Assembly: GCA_963853835.1 (NCBI GenBank)
Contig: OY970828.1
Coordinates: 575,501 to 639,500 of the forward strand
Source of the DNA: Calendula officinalis
Lineage: Eukaryota > Streptophyta > Magnoliopsida > Asterales > Asteraceae
DNA length: 64,000 nucleotides
Direction: 5' to 3'
In this document: one piece after another, positions 32,231 through 42,720 of the stretch
How the letters are laid out: every line of letters begins with the position of its first letter
Position numbering within the stretch: position 1 is the stretch's first letter
Notes under the pieces: model-generated
What the model was told of the DNA's origin: nothing
The model's input: only the letters and a program-made list of their open reading frames with translations
Databases searched by the model: none
Program-made: the position numbers and the translations under genes

Positions 32231-35200
32231 TTAATTTATTAAAATCATTCCAATGCTGCTGACCAAGAAGTTGAATCTTCCTACATCAAATGCTTTTGTA
32301 AAAAGATCTGCTAATTGATCATCAGTATGAATTTTAACAACTTTGATTAATTTCTTTTCATTGCAATCTCTTATAAAATGAAATCTTATTTCAATGTGTT
32401 TAGTTTTTGAGTGTTTTACTGGATTGTTCACAATACTAATAGCACTTTGATTATCAATAAAAATAGGAGTTTTAAGGATAGAGATACCAAAGTCTAGAAG
32501 CTGGTTTTGAATCCAGAGTACTTGAGCACAACAAGCAGATGCAGCTACATATTCTGCTTCAGCAGTTGATGTTGATACATTTGTCTGCTTCTTACATTGC
32601 CATGACACCAGTCTTGATCCAAAGAATTGACATCCACCAGTAGTGGACTTTCTATCTTGACATTCACCTCCATAGTCACTATCTGTATAGGCTATTAGTT
32701 CAAAGGGTGAGTCATGTGGATACCATAGACCTAGTGATGGTTTGCCTTTCAAGTATCTGAATATTCTTTTGACAGCTTGCAAGTGTAGTTCTTTAGGTCT
32801 TGCTTGATATCTTGCACACACACAAACACTATACATGATATCAGGTCTTGAGGCAGTTAAGTACATCAAGGAACCTATCATTGATCTATATAAGTGTTCA
32901 TCTACATCCTCCCCCTCAACATCAGGATGTAGGTGTTTGTGTGTTTCCATTGGTGTACTAGCACTTTTACTGTCTTTCAAATCAAACTTTTCCAAGATGT
33001 CTTTGACATATTTTGATTGATTTATCAAGATGCCATCTGTTCTTTGATTGACTTGGAGTCCAAGGAAGAAGTTCATTGGACCCATAGAGCTCATCTTGAA
33101 TTTAATTTGCATTAGTTCTTCAAATTCTTTACATAATAAGTCATTGGTTGAGCCAAAGATGATATCATCTACATAAATTTGTACCAGTAGAATATCATCT
33201 TTGACTTTCTTTGTAAATAAAGTTTTATCAATGGCTCCTCTTTTAAAGTTGTTCTTCAATAGGTATGATGATAATGTGTCATACCATGCTCTTGGTGCCT
33301 GATGTAGGCCATACAGAGCTTTATCCAATTTGAACACATAATCACCATGTTTTGGATCTTCAAAACCTGGAGGTTGGCATACATAGACCTCTTCTTCAAT
33401 CTTCCCATATAGGAATGCACTCTTAACATCCATTTGATAGACTTTGAACTTCTTGAATGAAGCATATGCTAGAAAAATTCTTATGGCTTCAATTCTAGCA
33501 ACAGGAGCATATACTTCATCACAGTCTATTCCTTCTTCTTGAGTGTATCCTTGGGCTACAAGTCTTGCTTTGTTCTTGATCACTATACCTCTTTCATCTT
33601 TCTTGTTTCTGAAGATCCATCTTGTTCCAATGGCTCTTTTACCTTTGGGTAGAGGTACAAGTGTCCAAACAGCTTGTAACTTGAATTGAAGGAGTTCTTC
33701 TTGCATTGCCTCAATCCAGTTTGAGTCCTTCATTGCTTGTTGGATCTTCTTTGGTTCATCCTGAGACAGAAAGCATTCATACATACATTCATTAGCAATT
33801 AAACCTATATTACACATATTTGCAGTTAAGCTTTTGTTTAATTTGCTTCTTGTTTGTAGTGGTGAGTTGACATCACTTAGAACAAGGTCTAATGGATGGT
33901 TCTTTTGAGTCCTAGTAGTTGTAGCTTTATCAACCACTAGTTGATTTTCAAGATTTGACTCATTTGTCTCAGGTAATTGTTCTTCTAGGGATCCTTCATT
34001 TTCATTGATATTTGGTTCATCATCATCTTGGTCAGAGTTACTACTGCTATCATCTTCATTGAGATCAGTAGTATTGATGTTGTTACTGGTATCAGTAGTA
34101 TCTTGAGAATCTAGGTTATTATTTGGACCAGTAGCATTTTGAGTACTATTACTGGTATCAGTAGTATTAGAATTACTACTGTCCTCATTCTCAGAGTTAC
34201 TACTGGTTCCAGAACTTGAGTTATTACTGACATCAGTATTAACTACTGGAGCAGTATTAACTACAATGTATCTCATTTCCTCTTGACCAGTATTATCTGA
34301 TGATATTCCTTCCTTTTGATTGTGACAATTTAAATTACCTGCATTGAAATTCATGTTAGAATTAAAGGATTTGGTTAGATTGTCTATATCAAATAGCCAA
34401 TCTGGACCATTTCCTTGTTCATTAGGTACATTTTCATTAAAGGATACATTGATGCTTTCTTCGATTATCCTTAGTCTTTTGTTGAATACTCTGTATGATT
34501 TGCTTTGAGTAGAGTATCCCACAAAGATTCCATCATCAGCTTTGCAGTCAAACTTACCAATTTGTTCTCTTGTAATCAAGATAGTACAAGGACAACCAAA
34601 TGATTTTAAAAATCTTATAGAGGGTTTTCTTTTGTTAAACAGTTCATATGGTGTTTTGAAATGTGGCTTCACTATTAATACTCTGTTCTGAACATAACAT
34701 GCAGTATTAACAGCTTCAGCCCAAAAAGTAATTGGTAATTTTGAGTCTGCAAGCATTGACCTTGCTGCTTCTATGATAGTTCTATTTCTTCTTTCAGCTA
34801 CACCATTTTGTTGAGGAGTTCTAGGTGAGCTGTATTGCCTGTCAATACCTTTAAGATCACAAAAGTTAATTAAGTTAGCATTTTTAAATTCTGTGCCATT
34901 ATCACATCTTATGGCTTTCACTTTTTGATCAGATGTGTTTTCCAGTTTGACAATTAAGTTCTTTATGAGTTCACTTGTTTCATCCTTTGTCCTGAGAAAG
35001 AAAACCCATGTATATCTGGAAAAGTCATCAGTAATAACAAGACAATATTGTTTCTTTCCAATACTCATTACATTTGTAGGTCCAAAAAGGTCCATATGTA
35101 AGAGCTGTAAAGGAACAGAAATAGAGTTCACAGTTTTGGACTTATGAGAAGTCTTGTGTTGTTTACCTTTTAGGCATGCAACACAATGATGATCACACAT

Positions 35201-35761
35201 GAATTGTTTTTGAGGTAGTCCAATGACCAGATTTCTTTTTACTAAATTATTCATGTTTTTAAAATTTGTGTGACACATCCTTCTATGCCATAGTTCTGAT
35301 TCAGTGGTGTTTGCCTTGGATATAAAACAGTTGACCTCATTTGTAGAAATGAGTTCTCCCCCTATATCTAGGCAATACACATTGTTTCTCCTTGGAGTTC
35401 TTAAAACAACATATTTTTCATTTAAAATAAAATCAGGAGAAAGAATGATGCACTCAATGTCTGTGAAAAGAATCTTGTTCTTTTTATCACAAACTTGAGA
35501 CACACTGACAAGATTGTATTTTAGTTCAGCTACATAAAATACATCATCAAAGGTAATTTTGCCATTAGTAACAGTACCTTTACCTGTAATCTTACCTCCC
35601 TGGGGATTCTCACCAAATGCCACATAACCTCCATCAAATGACTTGAAATCTTTAAGAATTTGCAGATTTCCAGTCATGTGCCTTGAGCATCCACTATCAA
35701 TATGCCATGTTCTTCCTTCTTCTGGGATCTGAATGCTCTGCACAAGAGAGTAAAGGATTAG
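32231..35761 (-). CDS. Copia Pol polyprotein: protease, integrase, reverse transcriptase, RNase H
   Basis: About 1176 codons, open throughout. The aspartic protease active site is WHIDSGCSRHMTG near the start. A His/Cys zinc region (HRRMCH...CVACLKGKQHK) and integrase core follow, with catalytic Asp in VITDDFSRYTW-adjacent sequence, RCDNGTEF and a Glu in QQNGVAERRNR. A low-complexity Asn/Ser/Thr/Asp linker (about residues 480-610) is encoded partly by TACTACTG motifs. Reverse transcriptase shows QMDVKSAFLYG and the YVDD box; RNase H shows AYTDSDYGG and STAEAEYVA. The frame has no ATG at its start: it opens at 35761, overlapping the Gag stop by 4 bp in the -1 frame. TTGTGCAG just inside could also be a splice acceptor. 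Confidence 0.93.
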   Translation of the reverse strand, partial: LILYSLVQSIQIPEEGRTWHIDSGCSRHMTGNLQILKDFKSFDGGYVAFGENPQGGKITGKGTVTNGKITFDDVFYVAELKYNLVSVSQVCDKKNKILFTDIECIILSPDFILNEKYVVLRTPRRNNVYCLDIGGELISTNEVNCFISKANTTESELWHRRMCHTNFKNMNNLVKRNLVIGLPQKQFMCDHHCVACLKGKQHKTSHKSKTVNSISVPLQLLHMDLFGPTNVMSIGKKQYCLVITDDFSRYTWVFFLRTKDETSELIKNLIVKLENTSDQKVKAIRCDNGTEFKNANLINFCDLKGIDRQYSSPRTPQQNGVAERRNRTIIEAARSMLADSKLPITFWAEAVNTACYVQNRVLIVKPHFKTPYELFNKRKPSIRFLKSFGCPCTILITREQIGKFDCKADDGIFVGYSTQSKSYRVFNKRLRIIEESINVSFNENVPNEQGNGPDWLFDIDNLTKSFNSNMNFNAGNLNCHNQKEGISSDNTGQEEMRYIVVNTAPVVNTDVSNNSSSGTSSNSENEDSSNSNTTDTSNSTQNATGPNNNLDSQDTTDTSNNINTTDLNEDDSSSNSDQDDDEPNINENEGSLEEQLPETNESNLENQLVVDKATTTRTQKNHPLDLVLSDVNSPLQTRSKLNKSLTANMCNIGLIANECMYECFLSQDEPKKIQQAMKDSNWIEAMQEELLQFKLQAVWTLVPLPKGKRAIGTRWIFRNKKDERGIVIKNKARLVAQGYTQEEGIDCDEVYAPVARIEAIRIFLAYASFKKFKVYQMDVKSAFLYGKIEEEVYVCQPPGFEDPKHGDYVFKLDKALYGLHQAPRAWYDTLSSYLLKNNFKRGAIDKTLFTKKVKDDILLVQIYVDDIIFGSTNDLLCKEFEELMQIKFKMSSMGPMNFFLGLQVNQRTDGILINQSKYVKDILEKFDLKDSKSASTPMETHKHLHPDVEGEDVDEHLYRSMIGSLMYLTASRPDIMYSVCVCARYQARPKELHLQAVKRIFRYLKGKPSLGLWYPHDSPFELIAYTDSDYGGECQDRKSTTGGCQFFGSRLVSWQCKKQTNVSTSTAEAEYVAASACCAQVLWIQNQLLDFGISILKTPIFIDNQSAISIVNNPVKHSKTKHIEIRFHFIRDCNEKKLIKVVKIHTDDQLADLFTKAFDVGRFNFLVSSIGMILIN

Positions 35762-38316
35762 TTAAGTTTGGGAACCCAAGCTTTATATGTCTTGGGTTCA
35801 TCCTTTGAGAAATAAGCTTTTGGGGATTTAACTTTAAATACTTTTGGTACCCATACTTGTTTAGTACTGGTGTGTTGTTTTACTACTGCCCTTTTGGAGT
35901 TATTACTGGTGTGAGAATTTCCTACTGATCTTGGTTTATACCCATGATTTTTAGCTTTTGAATACTTTACTACTGATGGACCAGTAGTATTTGGGTACTT
36001 ACCATGTTTAGAATGACCAGTAGTGTTTTTAGAGTTAACACCAGTAGTATTTTTGAAAGTTATTTTGGGAGCAGTAGTATTTTTGAAATTAGGGTTTTTA
36101 CCAGTAGTATTTTTGTACTGATACCATACAGCATTATAATTAGGGTTAACGCCAGTAGTAAAGTTGTTAAAGTTTCTACTGGTGTTGGAAAATTTAAAAT
36201 ATTGTTTATTTTGGGTGGATTTTCCATTGTTCTTGAAGTAATTGCTGTTCTTTGGACTTCCAACTCTTCTGTTTTGCACAAATCTTGGTGCACTTCTTCC
36301 AAATCTTGGATTTTCAGCAATTGGATTTTTAATTTTATTTACTACTGAAGAACCAGTAGTATCTTTTAACTTCTGAGTTTTTGCATTTTCTATTAAAATT
36401 TTAAATTCTTTTAACTCTTTGCAGTTTATTGGATTGAAGTGACAATCCTTTGCTAGGTGGTTTACTTTGTTGCAAATAACACATTTTAATTTATTATCTT
36501 GAGCCTTTATAGTTTTTCTTTGTTCTAAAAGCTGATTTCTGTTTCTTTGATTTCCCCTTTTTAGAATTTTAGGTATATTTTCTGCATCATATTTTGGAGA
36601 TTCATTTGGACTTTGAGCTGTGTGAAAACTTGTATCAATTGATTTTGGTGATTCAGTTTGAGAGATTGTAAATTCAATTGATTGATCATCATCAGAAGAA
36701 TCATTTGTTTCATTATGTAGTTCAGTTTGGGTTTCAGTTTTTAATTCATTAATAATTCTTTCTGAGCTGTTTTTAAGTGGTGGAATGATTTTATATGGAG
36801 GTGGTACAGCATGATATCCCACCCCATGAATAACTTTTTCTGTAGTTTGAGTATTAGTTAATTCATCAAGAATTTTAGTGCTTCTTTCAAACTTTTTAAT
36901 TGTTAATTTATTTTGTTCAATTTCAAGCTGACATTCTTCTATTTTACTTGTTAGTTCTTTATTTTTTGTTTCATAGAACTCTTTCTCATCCACAGCCTGA
37001 AGCAATTCTTCCTTTATTCTTTGATCAATCATCTTGTAGACCTTTATTTGATGTTCTTGATCAGCAATCACACTATCAAACTCATGATTTCTTCTGACTG
37101 CTTTTGCTAAATCTTCATTTAATTTAGTGTTTTCTTTTTCTAAGGTTTTAACAATTTTAGCACATTCAGAAGTACAAGGTTTAGATTTTACCTCAGTTTT
37201 GATGTCAGTAAAGGCCATGAGAGCTTGATTTTGAGCATGCTCTTCTGCTTGGAAGCTCCAGTCATAACCTTGTCCTTGTTGTGAAACAAGAGCAGTTGAT
37301 TTTGATCTTTTGTCTGGCTGAGGACATTCTTTTGCAAAGTGACCAAGGTTGTTACAGTTGTAACATTTGACTTTAGCTTTGTCAAATCCTGCTTTGTCAC
37401 CTTTGTTGAAGTTGAGGCTTGTCCTACCTGTCCTCTTTAAGAATCTTTTGGTCCTTAGGCTCAGCATAGCCATCTGCCATTTAAGATCCATCTCCTCAAG
37501 ATCATCTGGGTTCAATTGTTCCAAGTCATCACTAATCAATGCAGTATGCACATGACTAGTGAAGAAGGATTCTCTTGCAGCATCCTCAGAATCTGTAGCC
37601 TTTCCTGTGAATGTTTCCTGACCTTGACCTGTACTAGAGACAAATGCAGCATTATTAGAAGAAATAGAAGGGTTCTTTTGGTTTACCTCAGTTTCAAATA
37701 CTCTGAGATCATTGTATAGTTCATCCAACTCTTTTTCTTCTAAAGCATCTCTTTGTCTATATACCACAGTATACATGGCCCATTCTTCACTAAGAGATCT
37801 TAGGAACTTCATGTTGACATCTTCTTGATCCATCTTAACCCCAACCTGGTTAAGTTCACCAATTAGCTTGTTGAATCTGTCAAACACTTGAGTGAGTGTT
37901 TCATTGGGTTTTCCTTTGAAATTTTCAAAGTCTTGTTTAAGAACAGACTTCATGTTCCTCTTAGTGCTCTTGGTCCCAACAAATCTCTTCTCCAGTGCTT
38001 CCCATAGTATCTTTGCATCATCATACTCAACAAAGAGATGTTGATAATCGTTAGGAATGGCCAGTAGTAGAGTGCTTAGAGTTTTGAGTTCGATGCCCTT
38101 GTCCTTCTTTTCCTTCTCACACTTAAGTTTGTCTGCCTCAGTTGCAGAGCTGCTTGCTTGACCAGGACCAGTTTTGTTTCCTTCAAGGACAACTTCCCAC
38201 ATAGAATAATCTGTAATAAGCATGTATTGCTTAATACGATTCTTCCACATCCCAAAGTTATTGGGAGTGAGAATGGGGATTTTGTTGGCCTGAGTGCTTT
38301 CATTGTTATCCGACAT
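35758..38316 (-). CDS. Copia Gag with two zinc knuckles
   Basis: 852 residues from the ATG at 38316 (MSDNNESTQ). The N-terminal UBN2/Copia-type Gag region spans about 15-215 (MWKNRIKQYML, ILWEALEKRF, DRFNKLIGELN). A classic CX2CX4HX4C knuckle (CYNCNNLGHFAKEC) is at about 318-331. A long Glu/Lys-rich coiled coil (about 390-500) follows, then a second knuckle (CVICNKVNHLAKDC) near 610. The basic C-terminal third is rich in Asn/Lys and contains repeated Asn-Thr-Thr-Gly units, each written with a TACTACTGG motif. It is much longer than typical Copia Gags, in keeping with SIRE-like elements. It would assemble virus-like particles and package element RNA. Confidence 0.92.
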   Translation of the reverse strand: MSDNNESTQANKIPILTPNNFGMWKNRIKQYMLITDYSMWEVVLEGNKTGPGQASSSATEADKLKCEKEKKDKGIELKTLSTLLLAIPNDYQHLFVEYDDAKILWEALEKRFVGTKSTKRNMKSVLKQDFENFKGKPNETLTQVFDRFNKLIGELNQVGVKMDQEDVNMKFLRSLSEEWAMYTVVYRQRDALEEKELDELYNDLRVFETEVNQKNPSISSNNAAFVSSTGQGQETFTGKATDSEDAARESFFTSHVHTALISDDLEQLNPDDLEEMDLKWQMAMLSLRTKRFLKRTGRTSLNFNKGDKAGFDKAKVKCYNCNNLGHFAKECPQPDKRSKSTALVSQQGQGYDWSFQAEEHAQNQALMAFTDIKTEVKSKPCTSECAKIVKTLEKENTKLNEDLAKAVRRNHEFDSVIADQEHQIKVYKMIDQRIKEELLQAVDEKEFYETKNKELTSKIEECQLEIEQNKLTIKKFERSTKILDELTNTQTTEKVIHGVGYHAVPPPYKIIPPLKNSSERIINELKTETQTELHNETNDSSDDDQSIEFTISQTESPKSIDTSFHTAQSPNESPKYDAENIPKILKRGNQRNRNQLLEQRKTIKAQDNKLKCVICNKVNHLAKDCHFNPINCKELKEFKILIENAKTQKLKDTTGSSVVNKIKNPIAENPRFGRSAPRFVQNRRVGSPKNSNYFKNNGKSTQNKQYFKFSNTSRNFNNFTTGVNPNYNAVWYQYKNTTGKNPNFKNTTAPKITFKNTTGVNSKNTTGHSKHGKYPNTTGPSVVKYSKAKNHGYKPRSVGNSHTSNNSKRAVVKQHTSTKQVWVPKVFKVKSPKAYFSKDEPKTYKAWVPKLN

Positions 38317-38391
38317 GATTAACAATGTTGTGTGTTTTAAAGATTAAAACTTTTTGTTGTTCTTAACAAATAGTAGATCTAGAACCAATAA

Positions 38392-38403
38392 GCTCTGATA
38401 CCA
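38392..38403 (-). other. Primer-binding site of the Copia element
   Basis: Minus strand TGGTATCAGAGC, initiator-Met tRNA complement, two bases from the 5' LTR. Confidence 0.95.
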
Positions 38404-38405
38404 CT

Positions 38406-39025
38406 TGTCAGGATCGATTAACTATAGAGAAGTTAATAAACACCTTTAGATCTAATTGAATATAGAAGTTGCAGCGGATCAACACTATATCAATGTAATT
38501 AAGAACAATGAACTGTAAATAATATGTGAAAGTATTAAGAACACAGTTTCACAAAAAGCTTCAATGTATATTATTGAGTTAACAATACACACGTACGTTT
38601 ACAATTCGTAAGGAACTATATATAATAGTCCTTGAAGCTAAACTATTTACCCTAGTTATTCTAGGATTTGATTTACATCGAATAATAAAAATATACATTG
38701 ATTTACATTCTATAACTATCTCTACGAAGATCTCGGACTTGATATTCTTCACAAAACGCGTATCAGTAGTAAAACTCATCACCAGTAGTAAATGTGTAAC
38801 ATCAGTAGTAAGTCTGGTGATCAGTAGTAAGTCCAGAAACCAACGTCAGTAGTAACTAGTATTGATCAATAGTATCTTCAATCTTTGCATGATCAGTAGT
38901 AACTAAGTTATAGTATACACCAGTATCAACTTTATCAGTAGTAACATGTTCTGCCCCATCAGTACTAAGTATGTCAGTACTAACTGCAACATCAGTATCA
39001 AGTTGATCTGTGTTTTACTCCAACA
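38406..39025 (-). repeat. 5' LTR of the Copia element
   Basis: 620 bp, same length as the 3' LTR. Differences seen: ATGTG versus ATGCG, GGATT versus GGACT, CTAGT versus CTACT, GCAAC versus GCAGC. Confidence 0.95.
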
Positions 39026-39030
39026 CTTAA

Positions 39031-40132
39031 TAATATTTGTATTTTGATTTTGAGAAATTAGTTTTCTTTTCATTTATATTAACATATTTTTTGTTATTAA
39101 AAGTATAGCTTAAATTGGGTATTATATTGAGATAGCTTAATATACATTACAATTAAATAAATATTTGATGATAACTTAGTGGTAAAGCTCTCGAGTGACT
39201 TAGTAGAAGTCACGAGATCCATCTCTATCTGGGTATACATTTGATAGATGGTTAAACATGATAATATTAAGAAACAGTTATGATAATAGTTAAGTTGATA
39301 TATCATCATCAAAACTCAATCATTTTAGAGAAAGGTGATTATAAAGGGAATATCTTTTCACAAAATCTGGTGACACGGATTCCACCGTTACAAAACATGC
39401 CGTATCATCTACAGCTTCGCACACCAAAATTAGCATAATATTAAGGTTAATTAAAAATTGGAAGAATCTGAATTTTAATAATAATACCATTATGAAAAGT
39501 ATAGTACACTTTCTTGTATATATTAATCCATAAGTATATCAGATATGGATATTTTACAGCCTTGATTTTGTACCATCTGGTTTAATTTTCTATTATCATT
39601 TACTTTAATTAATTTTTTTTTCTATATGATGTTTCTTTATATTTAATCATACGTAGGCTTGTTATGTGATTAAAGTGCTATAATGAAAATAAGCGGGGAA
39701 TATTTCAGCTTTATTTGTCTATATATTTTTGTGTTTAATTCTTTTCTTTTTTTATATTATAAAATCCGGATGTCTTTCATTTTGCATAGAAAAACCATAT
39801 GCATTCCAACTAAATTTTATTACTTCATCTTTCTACTTATAAAATGATTAATATGTAAAATCTAATAATTATTGTATATCTAAGACTTTCTCGTCTTTAT
39901 GTAAAACCAAACAAAATAATATGGGATTGTTTTTCACCCTCTGCTAATCTTCATTCTATATATATCTTTGAGTTGGCGATAGACTTTTAGATCGGCAATT
40001 GAGCTTGATCAACTTTTCGAACCTGTTAAAATTTAGTCTGGTAACTTTATTTTCGTCCTAAATTCATGCTATGACGTTTCTATTATTTAATGAATTGTTA
40101 GTTCCAGAAAATAAAAAGTTCAATGTTTGAAC
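39031..40132. other. Spacer right of the Copia element
   Basis: AT-rich DNA without credible ORF apart from the SINE-like stretch noted separately. Confidence 0.5.
39163..39285 (+). mobile_element. Possible degenerate SINE
   Basis: AACTTAGTGGTAAAGCTC resembles a tRNA A-box, with a weak B-box-like GAGATCCATCTC about 45 bp later and GGGTATACATTTGA after it. No clear tail or duplication. Confidence 0.35.
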
Positions 40133-40135
40133 TTA

Positions 40136-40580
40136 GACTACCCGTAATAGGGTGACCAAACTAAGTTTGGTCACTCCTGCCACATCAGCGCCACATCAGC
40201 TTTCTCTCTCCTGATCAAATACATGACCAAACAGTAACCAAACCCCCGTAATGGGTGACCGAATCGGCGACCAATTTTTTTTTTTTTAAATTGCAGATTA
40301 TTAATATATATATATCTATATTATTTATTTTATATATAATATATTATTAAATTCTTAATTCTTAATTTATTAATATATAAATATATATGTGTGTGAGTGT
40401 GTGTGTAAGAAATGAAAGAAGGGAAGGGAGGCGACCACCAAGGCACGAACGGTCGTGCATTCGACCGATAAGTCCTTGGGACGCGTCGGATGCAATGAGC
40501 CGTAACGGGCGGGACGCGTCGAGGTCAGCTTATGTGGCGGTCGCGACCGGGTTAGAGGTCGTGCGTTACGCCCAGTGATC
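40136..40580. mobile_element. Possible PIF/Harbinger-type MITE with a GC-rich right half
   Basis: Flanked by TTA on both sides (40133-40135, 40581-40583). The ends are weakly inverted: GACTACCCGTAATAGGGTGA on the left, GATCACTGGGCGTAACGCAC on the right (reverse complement). The inner left side repeats the CCCGTAATGGGTGACC phrase, the centre is AT/TA-rich, and 40430-40575 is GC-rich (ACGCGTCG, GGTCGCGACC). A 63-codon ORF through the GC-rich part is not protein-like. TIR match is modest, so the class is tentative. Confidence 0.5.
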
Positions 40581-40583
40581 TTA

Positions 40584-41449
40584 TGTCTCCCAAGAATTTT
40601 ATAAAGTTAATTGTAGAATTTTAAATTATATAAGAAAAATGTGTACTTCAAATTCAGAATTGATTATCTAACAACCAAAACTGTTTAGCTTGAATTTCAT
40701 TTATTTTAGGAAAACTTAAGACGCGTGACAAGTATTCAAACTTCAAAATAAAATTATTATAATTAGTCATAATATATCCATTTTTCAGATGAAGTATAAT
40801 ACACACAATTCGTGGTATTAGAATAATATGTAATCTTGTTGTGTATGAATGTTTGATTTCTATGTAATTTCTCTAGATAATCAATCGCAAACACATCATT
40901 CTTAGAAAACAGGAATTTCTTTTTTAATTATATTTATTTTAAAAAGACTTAATATTCTTTTAGTTGAATTTCATATAATCTGTTGCATCACAACAAGAAA
41001 TAATAATGCTATCTAGTTACTTATTAATATATCTAGACAATGTGAATGGAAAAGTTGTTGACTAAGATACATCAATTTGTGCTTATATTAAGTGTACTTA
41101 TGCTTGTATTAAAAGCATCACATATTCAAAGTAGTTAATAATTAAATATGAACTACTTATTTTAATAAATTAATTAATAGCCACCAAATATTAATGAATT
41201 AATAGGTGGATTTTAGGTTAAGCAATCTACGGTTTTCATACATTTAGTGTTTTATTCCTACTTAAACTTTTCATTATGATTTTTTTACATTTTTATTGGT
41301 GTGATCATTTTATATATATTTAATATATGCAAGAATTTTTTATTTGTAATAATATAATTAGTAGTAAAGTAATAATAACCTCTTGTAACATATTGGTTAA
41401 ATTTAGAATTGAACAGTTTAAAGTAATACTTATTATAATTATTTAATTA
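40584..41449. other. Spacer without recognised genes
   Basis: AT-rich; nothing recognisable. Confidence 0.5.
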
Positions 41450-41451
41450 TA

Positions 41452-41648
41452 CTCCCTCCGTTCCACTTTAATTGTCCACTACAAAAAAACACACAGTTTA
41501 AAAAAAGTGCATTAATTATATAATGTCACCAATCAAATTTTCTCCTTCCCACTTAAATGTTTTTTGATTGATTGAAATTTAGGAAATGACACTCTTTGTG
41601 AGACAAACTAAAATAGTATACTGGATATTTAAAGTGAGACGGAGGGAG
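41452..41648. mobile_element. Stowaway-like MITE
   Basis: 197 bp with inverted ends CTCCCTCCGTTCCACTTTAA and (right end, reverse complement) CTCCCTCCGTCTCACTTTAA, flanked by TA at 41450-41451 and 41649-41650. Different family from the one at 19950. Confidence 0.88.
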
Positions 41649-41650
41649 TA

Positions 41651-42610
41651 GTTGATATGTACGAATATATCATGACATAATTTTCTAAATATTTTACGCC
41701 TCCAAGCTTAACATGATTCATGCTGAATAATTTATTTGGTCTGACACTAAACAAGTAAACATGAATCATGTTTATGAATATTAGGGTTAGATCGAAATTT
41801 GTTAAACTATACCTAATAGAAAATATGTTTTCTCAATCCAACCTTTTTATAAAATCCTAAGGGATAAATCTTATTTATTGGATCAAAAAATCTCTTAACC
41901 ACAACCATTTATAGTCAACTCAAACCTGATTATACATAAGTCAACAAGGACCCGACCTGATTTATAAATAGATTGAACGGGTCGATATGTTTTTGACCTA
42001 AATCCATTTATGGTCAACCCAAACCCGAGTTTATTCGTGTTGGTTTCATGTTGAGTTGCGGGTCATGTCATAAATTGTCACCCCTAAAAGTGAGACAAGG
42101 TTCTACTCATTCAATTTTTTTGATTTTTTATTCTAAACTACTCACTTTGAGAGTAGATCTCATTCAACATAACTCTTTTAAGGCATGTTTGGAAATATTT
42201 ATTTAAAAGGCTTTCGTCTTATTCAAAATTATTTAGATTTTTTAATTATAAGAAAGATGTATTATTCTCAAAATCTTAAACATGGCAAACTCATTAAATT
42301 AATGTTAGTTAAATCGATATTCATGTTTAATTGTGACCAATTTTTATGTGGATGTAAAATTTATTTTGGAATTTTTTAATGTGTACTACAGGAGCACATC
42401 GAGAATATTGTAATGTCATGCTTATTATGATTATATTTCTAATGGAATTTTTAGGTTAAGTTGAAATTCTACTAAACAAGATAGAGTAAGATGAACACTA
42501 TTTAGTTGAAATTGAATAATTTAGTATTATTTAGCGGCATGCTATTTTCTCGGGCCTTCTCTTGCAGCCCGCCTTGTACATTTGGGCCCATTGGCATTTT
42601 ATATAGTTGA
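41651..42610. other. Spacer with hAT-like debris
   Basis: Near 41900-42085 phrases such as GGGTCGATATG, CCCAAACCCGAG and AATTGTCACCCCTA recall one end of a hAT-like MITE. No full element and no gene seen. Confidence 0.35.
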
Positions 42611-42617
42611 CTTTTAA

Positions 42618-42720
42618 TGGTTACACCACAATTATTTTTTTAGGTGGTTATATATTTAGCTATAAAACTTGTATTTTGTGGTCTAGAAATTAAAATGTGT
42701 GGTATCAAAATGAATTCCCA
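42618..42720. repeat. Short MITE family B, copy 1
   Basis: TTACACCACAATTATT... to ...GGTATCAAAATGAATTCCCA; the same arrangement recurs at 57000-57121. The halves are partly inverted, so it can fold into a hairpin. Confidence 0.5.

Larger units (their letters stand above)
27597..39025 (-). mobile_element. Complete Ty1/Copia retrotransposon with an extra 3' ORF
   Basis: An 11.4-kb element read on the minus strand: 5' LTR 38406-39025, PBS, gag, pol, a spacer with a motif array, a long 3' ORF region, PPT and 3' LTR 27597-28216. A perfect 5-bp duplication CTTAA flanks it (27592-27596 and 39026-39030). The two 620-bp LTRs differ at only four positions that I saw, so the insertion is young. Gag and Pol domain order (protease, integrase, reverse transcriptase, RNase H) is Copia; the extra ORF after pol recalls SIRE/Maximus-type elements. 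The octamer CAGTAGTA/TACTACTG occurs about 50 times across the element. Gag and pol are open; the 3' ORF is broken. Confidence 0.95.
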
